The translations under genes and the position numbers were made by a program. Shown piece by piece: positions 1-10,242 of a DNA stretch of 64,000 nt. Each line of letters starts with the position of its first letter. Positions within the stretch are counted from its first letter, which is position 1. Origin of the DNA: Tipula vernalis (Eukaryota > Arthropoda > Insecta > Diptera > Tipulidae); the NCBI GenBank assembly GCA_958295665.1, contig OY282560.1:192388061-192452060 (forward strand), read 5' to 3'. The notes under the pieces are model-generated. The model was given only the letters and a program-made list of their open reading frames with translations, did not search any database and was not told where the DNA came from.

Positions 1-1559
1 GCCCTGAAATGCCTAATGCAGTTTAAAGAGCTAGAGGGAAAAGTTGCGAGATAGATTGAAAGACAACAGACCTACACGTTTAAAACAGAGCACAGGCGAG
101 GATTGTTACATAAAAACGAAGATGGAATGTCCAGGAGGCTTTGTAGTCTTCGGTGTACAAACTTTCCAGACAGGAACAAAGAAATCTCATTGCGCAAGTT
201 TCGAGGATCAGAGTAAAGACCGAAGATCACTGGACTAGGGAGCAATTAGCGGAAGACCAGCGACACGATCATTCCATTGCTCTAATTATCAAATGAATGG
301 AGGAATGTACCAAACCGCAGTGACAGCAGATTGCGACCTCCAGTGCAACCGTGAAAAGTTATTGGGCCCAGTGGAAGTCGTTGAAGATCGAGAATGGGTT
401 GCTGATAAGACTTTGGGCATCAATCGACGGCAAAGACAACAAATCCCAAATCGTACTAGCAGAAAACCGGATAGGAGAAGTCCTGCAAGAGATTCATAAC
501 AGCAGATCTGAATCACATCGAGGCATCAACAAAACGTTAGACAAGATACGGCTCCGGTTTTATTTGGTCAATTGCAGAAAAAATGTCAAGGATTGGTGTT
601 GGAAGTGTGAGGTGTGCGCAGCCAGTAAGGGACCACAAACAAGAACGATAGGAAGGATCCAGCAATACAATGTCGGTGCACCGTTCGAGCGGATAGCGAT
701 GGATATTGCTGGCCCATTTCCTCTGGCAAAGGATGGTAATCGGTACATACTTGTTTGCATAGACTATTTCAGCAAATGGGTCGAAGCATATCCGATAATG
801 AATCAAGAAGCTCGAACAGTTGCGGACGTGTTTGTAAACAATTGGGTATGCAGATTTGGAGTACCGTTAGAGCTACACTCCGACCAAGGCCGAAACTTAG
901 AAACATCCGTGTTTCAGGAGTTGTGTCAAATACTCGAAATCAAGAAAACAAGGACTACACTATTACAATCACAATCTGATGGCATGGTTGAGAAATTTAA
1001 CAGAACACTGGAAGAGCACCTACGCAAGGAGGTCAATGTCAACCAGGATAATTGGGACCAGTGCATTTCATTGTTCATGATGGCATATCGTAGCGCAATC
1101 CATAATACTACAGGATACTCACCAGCCATGGTCGTGTTTGGCAGAGAACTCCGATTACCATGTGATGTTAAAATTGGATCACCTGAGACGGAGCCAGTTA
1201 CTAAGCAAGACTACACGACAGAGTTAATGCAAAGAATGATCAACATACACACTACAGTAAGGGACAACATAGTGAATGCCAGCGACCGCATGAAGACGAG
1301 ATATGACCGGCGGTCAAACAGCATAGGATTTAAGGAAGGAGATTTGGTTGGGCTCTACAATCCCAAACGAAGAAAAGGGAAATCGCCGAAGCTACAACAA
1401 AGTTGGGAAGGACCTTATAAAATAATAAAACAGATCAACAATGTTGTATACCGGATTCAACAAAGCCCCAGGACGAAAATGAAGGTGGTTCACATCGATA
1501 GGTTAACACGTTACATCGCCGGAAGCATTCATGAATCTGTTCGGGACGAACCGAATTAA
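1..1559 (+). pseudogene. Ty3/gypsy pol remnant: RNase H tail plus integrase
   Basis: The same reading frame runs from the window edge to 1559. Positions 1-165 give the end of RNase H (a TEHRRG...MSRRLC stretch); a linker follows, then the integrase. The integrase has a His-His then WCWKCEVC zinc-binding part (about 510-620), a core with MDIAGPFP, HSDQGRN and QSDGMVEKFNRTLEE (the D, D, E positions), and a C-terminal GDLVGLYNP and WEGPYKI region. Seen lesions are in-frame stops near 52 (a TAG where Trp is expected), 294 and 321. From 324 the frame is open for 412 codons, the longest intact stretch in the window, so this copy is fairly young. RT, protease and gag lie outside the window or are lost. 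The clade within Ty3/gypsy is not resolved. It is followed directly by a purine tract and the LTR. Confidence 0.9.
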
Positions 1560-1566
1560 GTGGGGG

Positions 1567-2149
1567 TAACATAACGATTATACCTAACATACACACTGAT
1601 CACATCCGAGTCATCGTTAGCCGAGTGGTTAAGGTTGCAGGATGGTGAGGTGAAGATCTATATTGTTCAAACTTCATCGGGGCAGTCTAATTTTTATGGC
1701 AGATATTTATTTGGCATCAAACAGCAGATATTAACCCGATGAGTTACAAATACAGACTGACGATTGTTACATTACAGCAAAACACAGAAATATTCCAGAA
1801 GATGGGCGTGACCGATGGAAGCAGAGCATGGAAGATGTATACAATTACAAACAAATTCATACACAAATACATGGACAATTTAGCTGCAACAGCGCAATAC
1901 GGAAAGATCGAGAATCGCATTTCTGGATATAAAAATGGGACAAAATCGCAGCATAAGTCAGTTTTGATTTAACCAGTGACCAAGTATTATACAGTTAAAA
2001 AGGAAGCAGTGAGATTAAAATAAGTAGTCAAAGTGTTGAACTGTGTAGTAATTCATTGAGAAATAAATTGTACCCGTGTAAACAAAACGAATCAGTGTTA
2101 TTATTGCAAAATCCGTAACGAATCCCTGTTAAGCCCGAAATTCGTAACA
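1567..2149 (+). repeat. Probable 3' LTR of the Ty3/gypsy element
   Basis: A tggggg polypurine tract ends at 1566, eight bases after the pol stop. The segment starts gTAACATAACG and ends ATTCGTAACA, and has AATAAA-type poly(A) signals near 2060. Only one LTR is in the window, so the borders are estimated from the tract and the terminal resemblance, not from a pairwise match. It holds a short open frame (1739-1972) without recognisable similarity and a tRNA-like stretch. Confidence 0.55.
1612..1688 (+). other. tRNA-Ser/Leu-like Pol III box remnant inside the LTR
   Basis: TTAGCCGAGTGGTTAAGG at about 1617 fits the A box of class II (Ser/Leu) tRNAs, and TTGTTCAAACTTC about 45 bases later resembles a B box. 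The spacing suits a tRNA or a tRNA-derived SINE head. The acceptor ends do not pair well and no clear anticodon arm is seen, so this is not called as a functional tRNA. Confidence 0.4.
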
Positions 2150-2689
2150 ATATTTTTAAATTAATTTTATTAAATACTTACTTTTGTTAATTACTTATTA
2201 ATTTATTTTTTTTTTGTAGTTTTTGTCGCTAAAATGCCAAAACGTAAAGAGATGAGGCATAAAGAGTAAAACAACTGACTATTATTCGAGAACGAGTAAA
2301 ACGAATAAAGGAAGTCAAAGTGAAAAACTTCATGAAGATATTATAGAAGAGGTGCAAATTGAGTAGGTTCAAATCGAGAAACAGAATCAGACGAATAACG
2401 AAAATTACGAAATGGACGAAATAGAAAAAAGATGAACAGTCTTCGAGAAAATCGACGAACGCACGTAGAATTACAATTTGGGACTTTCGGCGTTTCATTA
2501 TGAAGAGCCTATATTAATAGCCAAAAGGAATATCTACGCACTTAAGAAATCTGATAAAGTTGGATTTTATATTTAATTAATATAAATTATTTAAATTAAT
2601 TTTATTGAATTGCTAGAATTGAACTAAATCTATGTAAATACATATATTTTGGAATAAAATATTATTGATTGCGTTATCTACTATTTTCA
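2150..2689. other. AT-rich stretch with degenerate open-frame traces
   Basis: No intact gene. Around 2270-2560 the plus strand has Glu/Lys-rich open-frame pieces broken by several stops, ending near a 20-codon piece with HYEEPILIAKRNIYALKK. This could be a decayed transposase N-terminus, because it lies next to hAT-like terminal sequence, but no family is recognised. Confidence 0.3.
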
Positions 2690-2822
2690 GCTGTTTTTCA
2701 TCTGTTATATTAGAAATAAAATCAGATTTAGATTTACCGATAAAAAACCGATTAACCGGGATTTTAAGAAACGTTTACCGAATTACCTGTAATACCTAAA
2801 TCCGGTAGTTTTGCAAACTATA
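2690..2822. mobile_element. hAT-like terminal sequence (weak)
   Basis: Repeated ACCGATTAACCGGG / TTACCGAATTACC words end at TTTTGCAAACTATA, directly abutting the broken end of the BEL/Pao integrase. A similar end (TTTACCGGTAA repeats ending GAGCAACTATA) occurs at 44617-44702. Such TTACCGG-rich termini are known from hAT elements. No transposase or opposite terminus was identified. Confidence 0.3.
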
Positions 2823-3780
2823 ATCCTTGGGATCTGTAGACAGCATAGTAAGCGGTCTAGAGCGGTCTAACACCTTCAATTTGAATTATTAGTTTGTTGA
2901 ATTCTTCGTACGTCATTATGGTTTTGGATGATACGCGTTTCAGGTGTATTTTTAGTATTTTAATCGATGATTCCCATAGTCCTCCAAAGTTTGGCGCTCT
3001 TGGGGGAATGAATTTCCATTGTATGTTTGAATAATTGCAAAAATTAATTATTTCATTTCCTTGATTCTGGTTGAAAATCAGCTGTTGTAGTTGTTTTAAC
3101 TCTCGGCTAACGCCTACGAAATTTGTTCCATTAACTGACCATATAATGGATGGAGAGCCGCGACGAAATATTAATCGTTTGAGACTGGCTAGGAACGATT
3201 AATGATCATGTCCGATACGACTTTAAGATGTATGGCTTTGGTTGTAAAGCAAATAAGTATACAGAACAGACGTATACTTTGTGACTCGAGCCTCCTCTTT
3301 GATTTTTTTTTTGTCAGAAATGGTCCACAAAAGTCTATTCCCGTAACATCAAATGGTTTAGTTGGTGTCAATCTATTTTCTGGCAGGTTTTCCATTATTT
3401 GGTTGAGGGTATTTGGTTTCGATTTGAAACATTTTATACAATGTCTAGTGATTTTTTTTGCTAGAAGTTTTCCCGGTAACGGCCAGTAAGACTATCGTAC
3501 TGTCGAAAGAAAGTGTTGAGGTCCACAATTAATTTGTTTATGTGTTCTTTTCGGAAAATTAAGCTTGTTATTTGACTTTCATACGGCTAGATGTATGGAT
3601 GCTTACTATCGAATGGTATATAAGAAGCCTTTTGTATTCTACCACCAACCCGTAGCATGTCTTTTGCATCGATAAAAGGGTTAAGATCCTTAATTTTTTT
3701 TATGAGTGTTTAAGCGATTTTCCTTGTTTTAGCGTGTGAATTTCTTAATCGAAATACTGTTTTAGCGTTTCCTGCTGTTC
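2823..3780 (-). pseudogene. BEL/Pao pol remnant: RNase H/integrase
   Basis: Reading leftward from 3780 the three frames together give: a linker with PFIDAKDMLRVGGRIQK (about 3690-3625), the integrase zinc region with CIKCF, the core DVTGIDFCGPF with ATKAIHL-like follow-up (3395-3189), then SIIWSVNGTNFVG and IPPRAPNFGGLWESS (about 3160-2990), ending at LTMLSTDPK by 2823. These are the diagnostic BEL/Pao integrase landmarks. The reading needs several frame changes and crosses stops, so it is dead. It breaks off at 2823 against hAT-like sequence, so the integrase C-terminus and 3' LTR are missing. RT and most of RNase H are absent: the preceding piece is gag. Confidence 0.85.
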
Positions 3781-3785
3781 ATATG

Positions 3786-4397
3786 AATTCGCTGAATTTC
3801 TAAAGAATTATCGTAACGATCGCAAATAATATTCCACGCAGTGGTATAATTCACCGCTGTAACTGGAAGACTTTCTATAAGATTGTAAGCTGTACCAGCA
3901 CGAATATGAGAAATTAAATAAGCGAATTTCATAGTCGGATCAATGGTTTTATTTTGGATGATGAAAAATACCTTTGAATGCTAACCAATCTTTATCTTCA
4001 CCACTAATTGTGGGAAGTTTCAATTCAGGTAAACGAAGGGGAATCGTTTGAGTATCGGATGTTCTATGGCATCTACACACGAACCATTATGGAACGAAAC
4101 CTCATTTACTGAAGTATCAGCCTTTTTTAGATCATGAATTATGTTAAGGATATTTGTTTCTAAATTGCCATATTTTTCCTCAAAGGCTTGTCGATCGTTA
4201 ACGTCGCTCTCATCGCACACTTCCAGCTGGAGTTGAACACTGTTATATTTATCGTAAACAATTTGTATTCTGCGAAGGATTGATTCATAGCCACCCAATG
4301 AAGACACTGAATTTAGTTGGTTTTTAAATTGTGTGATTTGACCTTTATGAGCACTACGTTGCCGTTTGAGTAATTCAACTTCCTCCCTTGGAGGCAT
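3786..4397 (-). pseudogene. BEL/Pao gag remnant (DUF1759-like)
   Basis: The ATG at 4395-4397 opens a 125-codon frame starting MPPREEVELLKRQ, with a helical, coiled-coil-like N-terminus typical of BEL/Pao gag. After a frame change the gag core follows: LPELKLPTISGEDKDWLAF (about 4025-3965) and YLISHIRAGTAYNLIESLP (about 3920-3860), the usual DUF1759 arrangement. It then runs into the pol linker near 3785. The gag zinc knuckles, protease and RT are missing, so the element carries a large internal deletion. Assignment rests on motif order; the DUF label is from memory of the family. Confidence 0.8.
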
Positions 4398-5094
4398 TAT
4401 AACAAATTTAAATAATTGTGATTATCGAGGTTAGTAGGTAGTGTAATTATAGGTCGCAGCAGCTGATGAATACAAATATTTGATTTACTGTTAATGATGA
4501 TCGAAGAAATAAAACACCATAAATTGTTGAATATCTAACTGCTGATTTGTAGCCGAGGAACATGTACTCTCTTACATACTATATATGTGTTTGTTAGCCG
4601 ATGAGATTTGAAGCATACCATCAGTTCTGAATACAACGTTGAATGAATGATGATGCAATATAAATTGTTGAATTAACTGCATCAATACCAAAGAATTTAT
4701 ACATATATTGTACTATATGAATCAGCCGACGAACTTGGGTATAACGTTTTTAATTAGTTACCCGTTGATAAACCACGCCATAAATTGAATGGTCGTCATA
4801 TATTAACTGCTCATATAAAGATGTTAATCCAATCCGAATAATACATTTTGTAGTTATAACTTAGCAATGTGATTGCATTTTGACATACACCAAGATTACA
4901 ATTAATTATCTTGAATTTGTTTAATATAATTTATTAAGTAAATGTATTCAAGCAAACTACAAACATTGACTTTAAAGAACTCCAAATGTTAAAGGCTCAC
5001 AACAGTTATACGACTAATTGTTCACAAAAAAACTGTATTTCACGTGTAGTTTAACACTTAAATAGCAATCGATGACTAAATATTGCTTTATAAG
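4398..5094 (-). other. BEL/Pao 5' leader and possible LTR
   Basis: Non-coding stretch upstream of the minus-strand gag, ending where the FEN1-like pseudogene is truncated. It contains three loosely repeated phrases of the form ATAAATTGTTGAAT...TAACTGC near 4510, 4658 and 4780. No TG...CA-bounded partner LTR is available in the window, so LTR limits and primer-binding site are not fixed. Confidence 0.35.
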
Positions 5095-6230
5095 AATCTA
5101 TTGCAGTCGTGCATCGGCAAAATATTCTGTTCAAAACGGAGTCGGGTGCCACAGGGTCAATCGTTTTAACTGCGTAAAGGATCCCATCTTCTCCCTTTAC
5201 CCAACCCCATTAAATGGGTAATAGGGGGTTGCCGAACCACTGTTGTACCTGTAAGAAAATAATGATACCAACGTAAGTATTCATCACAAACTAATATTTG
5301 TAAGGTAAAGAATAAACTATATGTAAATGAATTTACCTGTAGATATGCTCTGAGCGAGTGTTGCTTTGAAGATCCTCTGGTGAAAGCAAGAGTGGCCATG
5401 TCTGATTTGAGCTTCGTTGACGCCTTCGAAAACGCCGAGTACCTATGTTTGTTCAGGTTGTCTTGATGTGCAGGCGCTTTGTATACAGCCAAAAAAAGCT
5501 TTTCGCCAGCCTGTTCAATATTCTCAGGTGATGCTGAGGGATCTGTGAATATTGCTGAAATGTCTTGCGTGAGAACAAGGTTTTCTTTGAAAAGCTTAGC
5601 GATTCCTACTTTACTCTTTCCATGTATCGCTGAGGTGGTGTCGCATCCAGAGAAGCTATGAAGAAAGAGAATCGTTTTGGAAATTGGAAGCTGTTGAAGT
5701 TGTCGCACTGAGAACAATTTGGTCTCCACATTCCCACGGCCTGGCTTCATGAAGTACATATTGATAGATGGTTGTGCCAATCCCATGAGGAGAACTATTA
5801 AGTCTACATCCTCCGCAACTATTTCCACAGTTGGATGTACAGCAGCTTTATCCAACCCACACCTCACAATAGTGCTGTCAGCATCCCCTGTAGCAACAAC
5901 TGTTTCTATCCCGGCTACTGCCATTTTCTCACTGAGCAAGTGAATCAGCTTTGTTTTGTTTCTTTCATTAGCAAGAAAATGCTCTTGTTGAACTGTGATA
6001 GTCGTGCTTTCATGAAATTTGATGTCGACAGAAGTTTTTGTGAGCGCTCTTCGCTTCTGCTCTGCTCGTTTGGTGCTGTCTTCATCACCATATCCATCAA
6101 AAACCACCGAACAATTTTTACCGTAATGTTTATATACCAATGGCAAATTGATAATATGTTGGAAGACTGTTTCTATTTCATGCGATGGAGTAGGAAACCA
6201 CCGTCTACCACATTGAACCTGTGGGTGAGA
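5095..6230 (-). other. FEN1/XPG-like (PIN-fold) nuclease domain of the pseudogene
   Basis: Acidic residues fall in the order and context of FEN1-type flap nucleases: NVVDGGFLLHR (about 6215-6190, the first Asp), CSVVFDGYGDED followed by a basic AEQKRR (6110-6050), ATGDADSTIV (about 5890), VAEDVDLIVLL (about 5810) and LHSFSGCDTTSAIHGKSKVG (5660-5600), which matches the helix-two-turn-helix region with its Asp. All seven metal-ligand positions therefore have acidic candidates. The stretch 6146-5340 is a single open frame, the best-preserved part of the gene. A tail with PVAPDSVLNRIFCRC follows in a shifted frame at 5165-5100. Nuclease activity is inferred from the motifs only. Confidence 0.65.
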
Positions 6231-8784
6231 TCCACAGTTGCGTTGTCCTCTACAGGCAAAACATCATAGAGTGATGATTTTTTCCCTTTTCGCATTCCGC
6301 CCTCGCTGAACTGGGCCAGGGGGTATGGAGTTAATTCATATGTCAAAAGCTCATCTACATCTTTATCGTCCTTTTTTGTTATGACAATTCTTTAAAAATT
6401 GTCAGAGGGTTAATTGTAACTTTAACTCCTTTCATTTTAATGGTGCTGCTCATACTGGCTAGTGACAAGACCACATTCTTTTTAGATTGCTTCATATCAC
6501 CAAATTTACTGCCGATAAAACTTTTGCATAGTTTTAGTTCCAATATCCAGGGCTTGGTGGCACTTTATTTTGGAATTTCCCACGATACCTGCTGACAGTG
6601 ACATCAGTGAATCCAACTTTGGAAAAGGGGGATGATCATTTGAACCATTCGTGTATTTTACCTCGATCTCGTGAATCTTTCGTTTGCTGTGATACAAGGA
6701 TATCAACGTGCTGCTCTCCAGTTGCAAAGACCACTTCAGCAAACTCCTCCAATGACGAACATATGGTGGTGCCTCCCGGTAATCCACAAACCCACTTGGC
6801 GAGTATAAAATCAGTAATTCTTCTCCTCGCGGCAGGCCACCTGAACTTTTCATGGAGCGCATAAGGGTTTTTATTCTATGACCATATCCGACCAATTACC
6901 TGTCCAAGGTATACCTGTGCGATTAATACTGAAGTACCCCTTATCTGCAAACTCCTTGTACGCCTCCGGATGGCTAGCTTTCAGTTGTATCATATCTTGG
7001 ACATAGAGATGGGCACATTTTGCGTACTGGAAGTGCCCACTTGCCTGGAAGAATGGGATCATCTGCTGTACACACTCTAAGTGCCCGTCCCAAATACTAC
7101 GACGCTCAGAATCGATGAACTTCTTCATCAGGATAACCATGTTGAAGTATTGAACCCACAAAGCAGCAGTAGGGCCATTATCCTTGAGGGATTTCAGATG
7201 ATTCTGAAATTTCGTCAAAGCTGACACCAACGTAGCATTCTATTCAATTTTGTCCGGAGGTTGTTCCTTCATGTTGGTCAGCATTGGCTTCTTCCAGAAC
7301 CATTTGGCATGAAACAAGCTAAACAAGCAAAGGTCCTCGAACAGTTCAGCTGTACGCGTGGCCTGTTAACATCTTGTCAAAAGAATTATTAGCGAATACT
7401 TGGCATATTACATCTTTCAGTCCAGATCCAGCCATTGTGTGTCCAATGCACCACATGAAGGATATTAGGGTGTGAAACCCACCAAGTCTCTAGTCTTTAG
7501 GTATAAAGGCTGCCCGAATGTTACGGTGCAAACTGTGGCCCCTATCTCTAGACTATTTTTTAAAGTATACTGTAACGCTGTATGTACTGTACTGTACCCG
7601 TTAGGTGGTGCATTGATGAATGGAAGAAAGGTTACCGAGGTTTTCTCTTTGTTAATGACTTTACTCACCAATTGCATGAAACCCTTCTATTCTGGAACGG
7701 TTGGCACCTCTGCAGTGGGGTCCACCTCCTGGAGTCACTTACCACTCATCGACAGGAAATCTTGAACAGTGGGTGTGAATATGTCACAGGGGATGGGCTG
7801 ATGCAAACACGCTCAAGTCTCCGACAGTTTCGATAGTAATTGGCTGCAATGCGTTGGTTTCCCTTCCCTCAAAGGCTTGTAGCTCCAGAACTCCTAGCTG
7901 GCCATTTTCTTCCTGGGGGGGGCAGATTTCAGTCTTTCCACTTTCGTCGATGTAAGGAAAGCATGGGTTGATGTAACACATTTGATTCTTCCCTTGGTGT
8001 GGAAGGTATTTCAGCCATCGAGAGTGGATACATTGAAGTCTGCATTATCAAAGATGTTCTGACAAAATGTGTCACTTGGGATACGCTCTTGCGGGTGGTG
8101 GATGGTTGAGAGCTCCAGCTGCTGAGCGTTGTAGTAAAAGGCACTCAATCCCAACTTCGATAGTAGGGGCACCAAGTTCTTTCTTTGATCCGAATTTTCT
8201 GTATATGAACAGAGCGATGCTGGTCAGAATTGGGGATATGAAACATCGAGGGCGAACAGCAGCAATAAGAGTATGAGCAATAGTTGTCATATTTTTCCCC
8301 ACTGACTCTTTCGACCTTTTTTTCCTTGCAATGCAGTCCATGAAGACTCTAAGAGATTTATGAATTAATTGTTCAGCCTCACTGCAGAAGTTAGATGAAG
8401 GGGGATAGGCGCTGTTGTCGTAAGCCATGGATTCAATGTTTGTGATTATGTCTGTGGGATAGCCTGGGGTAATTCGTCCGCCGTTCGTATTTGATAAATC
8501 CGTTAACTTGTTATCGCTCTGATTGGTTGCAAGCGGAATATTTTCTCGTGTCCGTTGTTTAAAGCGTGGGTTGTAAAGTTACAGTAGCAATTTTCCAAAG
8601 TTCGAAGGGAATGCTGAGGTCCAAATTGTTATTCAATAGATTGCCGTGTCTGGGTGGAGAGCTGGGGTCAATTATTGAAGTAGGTATGTTTGGATGTCCA
8701 GGAATAATGCAGGTAAAAAAAATATAAAAACCACTTTTTCTCCAATTAATTCGCTTTATTTTCACACTTGTTGTTGACACTTGA

Positions 8785-9340
8785 AAGTATTTTTTTGAAG
8801 TGATTTAATTTTTGCTTTCACAAAAATTTTACAATTTTTTAATAATTATGGTACAGTGGCATCTACCCTTTGTAACTTAGATTAATACCTTTTTCTATGT
8901 TTTAGTACGACTATGTTCATGATTGTTATTTACTCTATTGCAATGTAGATGTCTCTGTATGTTAGTATGAAGTAAATTTGGTTATTTTTATAAATGTCAA
9001 ATACATCAAAATTTAATAAATAAATTTGGTTGTCATGCAAATTGAATTAATTAAATGAATATGAAATAGGGAATTTATATAATTACAATTTTAGATATAA
9101 CAAGGAAATAACTACAGTTTAGATGTACAGCTGTGACATGGAAGACGGAACGGAAACTAATATCTTCCTCTACGGTGATGGCAATGAAAATGACCCGAGT
9201 ATGCTGATCAGCTGTTGGTTAAGATAAGTACAGTGTAAATTTATGGTTATTTAAGTGATGATTCTTTGTATTGTTCTCTTTTGTTTCTTTTAGGCATTGA
9301 ATTTGACGGTAATTGGCGAGACGTTTGGTGAAAAGTATGT
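8785..9340. other. AT-rich insert or intron within the FEN1-like pseudogene
   Basis: No family similarity is visible on the minus strand here, whereas conserved parts resume on both sides. It may be intron (see the parent feature) or an inserted AT-rich repeat. On the plus strand 9137-9230 there is a short open frame beginning MEDGTETNIFLYGDGNEND; it has no recognised relative. Confidence 0.4.
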
Positions 9341-10242
9341 GTTGTGAAAGTTAATGTGTGATGTGTATTGTGTGTCAAGAACTCTCACAAACATCAATGT
9401 CTTTCAAGATAATCTCAGCAGCTTTTTGTACAATCCTCTCACGTTCTCTTTGTTCATCACTTTGAAGTGTACCATGAGTCGCTCAAGATTTTATCACTTA
9501 AACAACGAAAGAAGACGACAGTTTGTCTGGTGCGAATAGTACTGAAAAAAATTTGGTCCCCATATCTTACCCTCATTCTCTCCTTAATGGTCTTCACATG
9601 TCGTGGTTCCCCTGCAATAACCTGTTCCAACAACTAGTCCATAGACTATTGGCAATTATCAGTCCTTTCAATATAATCATATATTTCTTCCATTGTTTCT
9701 GAAATCCCTTCATCTTGTGGACGTCCAGCTTTTCTTTTTCAAGGTACAGAGGTTAACATGAATCTTTTGTAACAATCTTCGTGATATATTGCATCTGCTG
9801 CGTGTAGATCCCTAACAGTGCAGATACGTCTCACTACTTCGTTTCCCCACTAATCCTTTATTTAATGCCCACGATTCAAAATAGAATTGTGAAACGCAAC
9901 CGTACGAACATAAAATACTGTTTCGACGCTTAGCATACGGTTTTTTAATCTCCTTCTCTTCGTCATACGTTTCCGTGCAGAAAAAACACTTTGTCTTAAA
10001 ATCAAATTTTATTTGTTCTGAAGACGAAGCATCACGTGATATTGAAGGTTCATCGAGTCACTTCTGACGTATTCTCTTCTACAAGAATTATGAACAACAC
10101 TATTTATCTTACCATTGAAATTTTTCTCTTTCCCATCTTTCCTTAACACACTTGCCTTCACTAATCCAATTATCCCTTTTTTTCCAATGTTGCACGAATC
10201 ACTTTCAACTTCATTCTTACAAATTAAACACTTCTCAGCCAT

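Larger units (their letters stand above)
5095..10242 (-). pseudogene. Large uncharacterised protein with Cys/His N-terminus and FEN1-like C-terminus, decayed
   Basis: Reading leftward, one protein of roughly 1300-1500 residues can be followed across many frame changes. The likely start is ATG 10242 (MAEKCLICKN). Modules: two Cys/His regions (CLIC...HNSC and CFFC...YHEDC, 10242-9700); KERMRVRYGDQIFF to IILKDID (9610-9390); SAYPPSSNFCSEAEQLI and RPRCFISPIL (8428-8230); DNADFNV-like part (about 8050); FLPFINAPPNGYSTVHTALQ (7660-7590); IGHTMAGSGLKDV (about 7420); YFNMVILMKKF to NRTGIPWTGNWSDM (7170-6880); LAKWVCGLPGG (about 6780); CHQALDIG (about 6550); ELTPYPLAQFSEGGMRKGKK (about 6320); then the nuclease-like domain. 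8452-9388 may be an intron (GTGAGAG / CCCACAG on the minus strand). I recall many uncharacterised arthropod and cnidarian proteins with this layout; no accepted family name is known to me. The C-terminus is cut at about 5095 by BEL/Pao sequence. Confidence 0.8.

Noticed and set aside
1612..1688. Functional tRNA gene
   Set aside because: Acceptor arms do not pair and no anticodon arm is clear; only the box-like segments stand out.
5479..6269. Plus-strand frames of 60-144 codons
   Set aside because: They lie opposite the well-preserved minus-strand FEN1-like domain and have no family features.
9137..9539. Plus-strand frames (MEDGTETNIFLYGDGN and the 61-codon frame from 9354) as a gene
   Set aside because: They are short and unmatched; from 9354 onward the minus strand carries conserved parts of the FEN1-like protein, so the plus frame there is a shadow.
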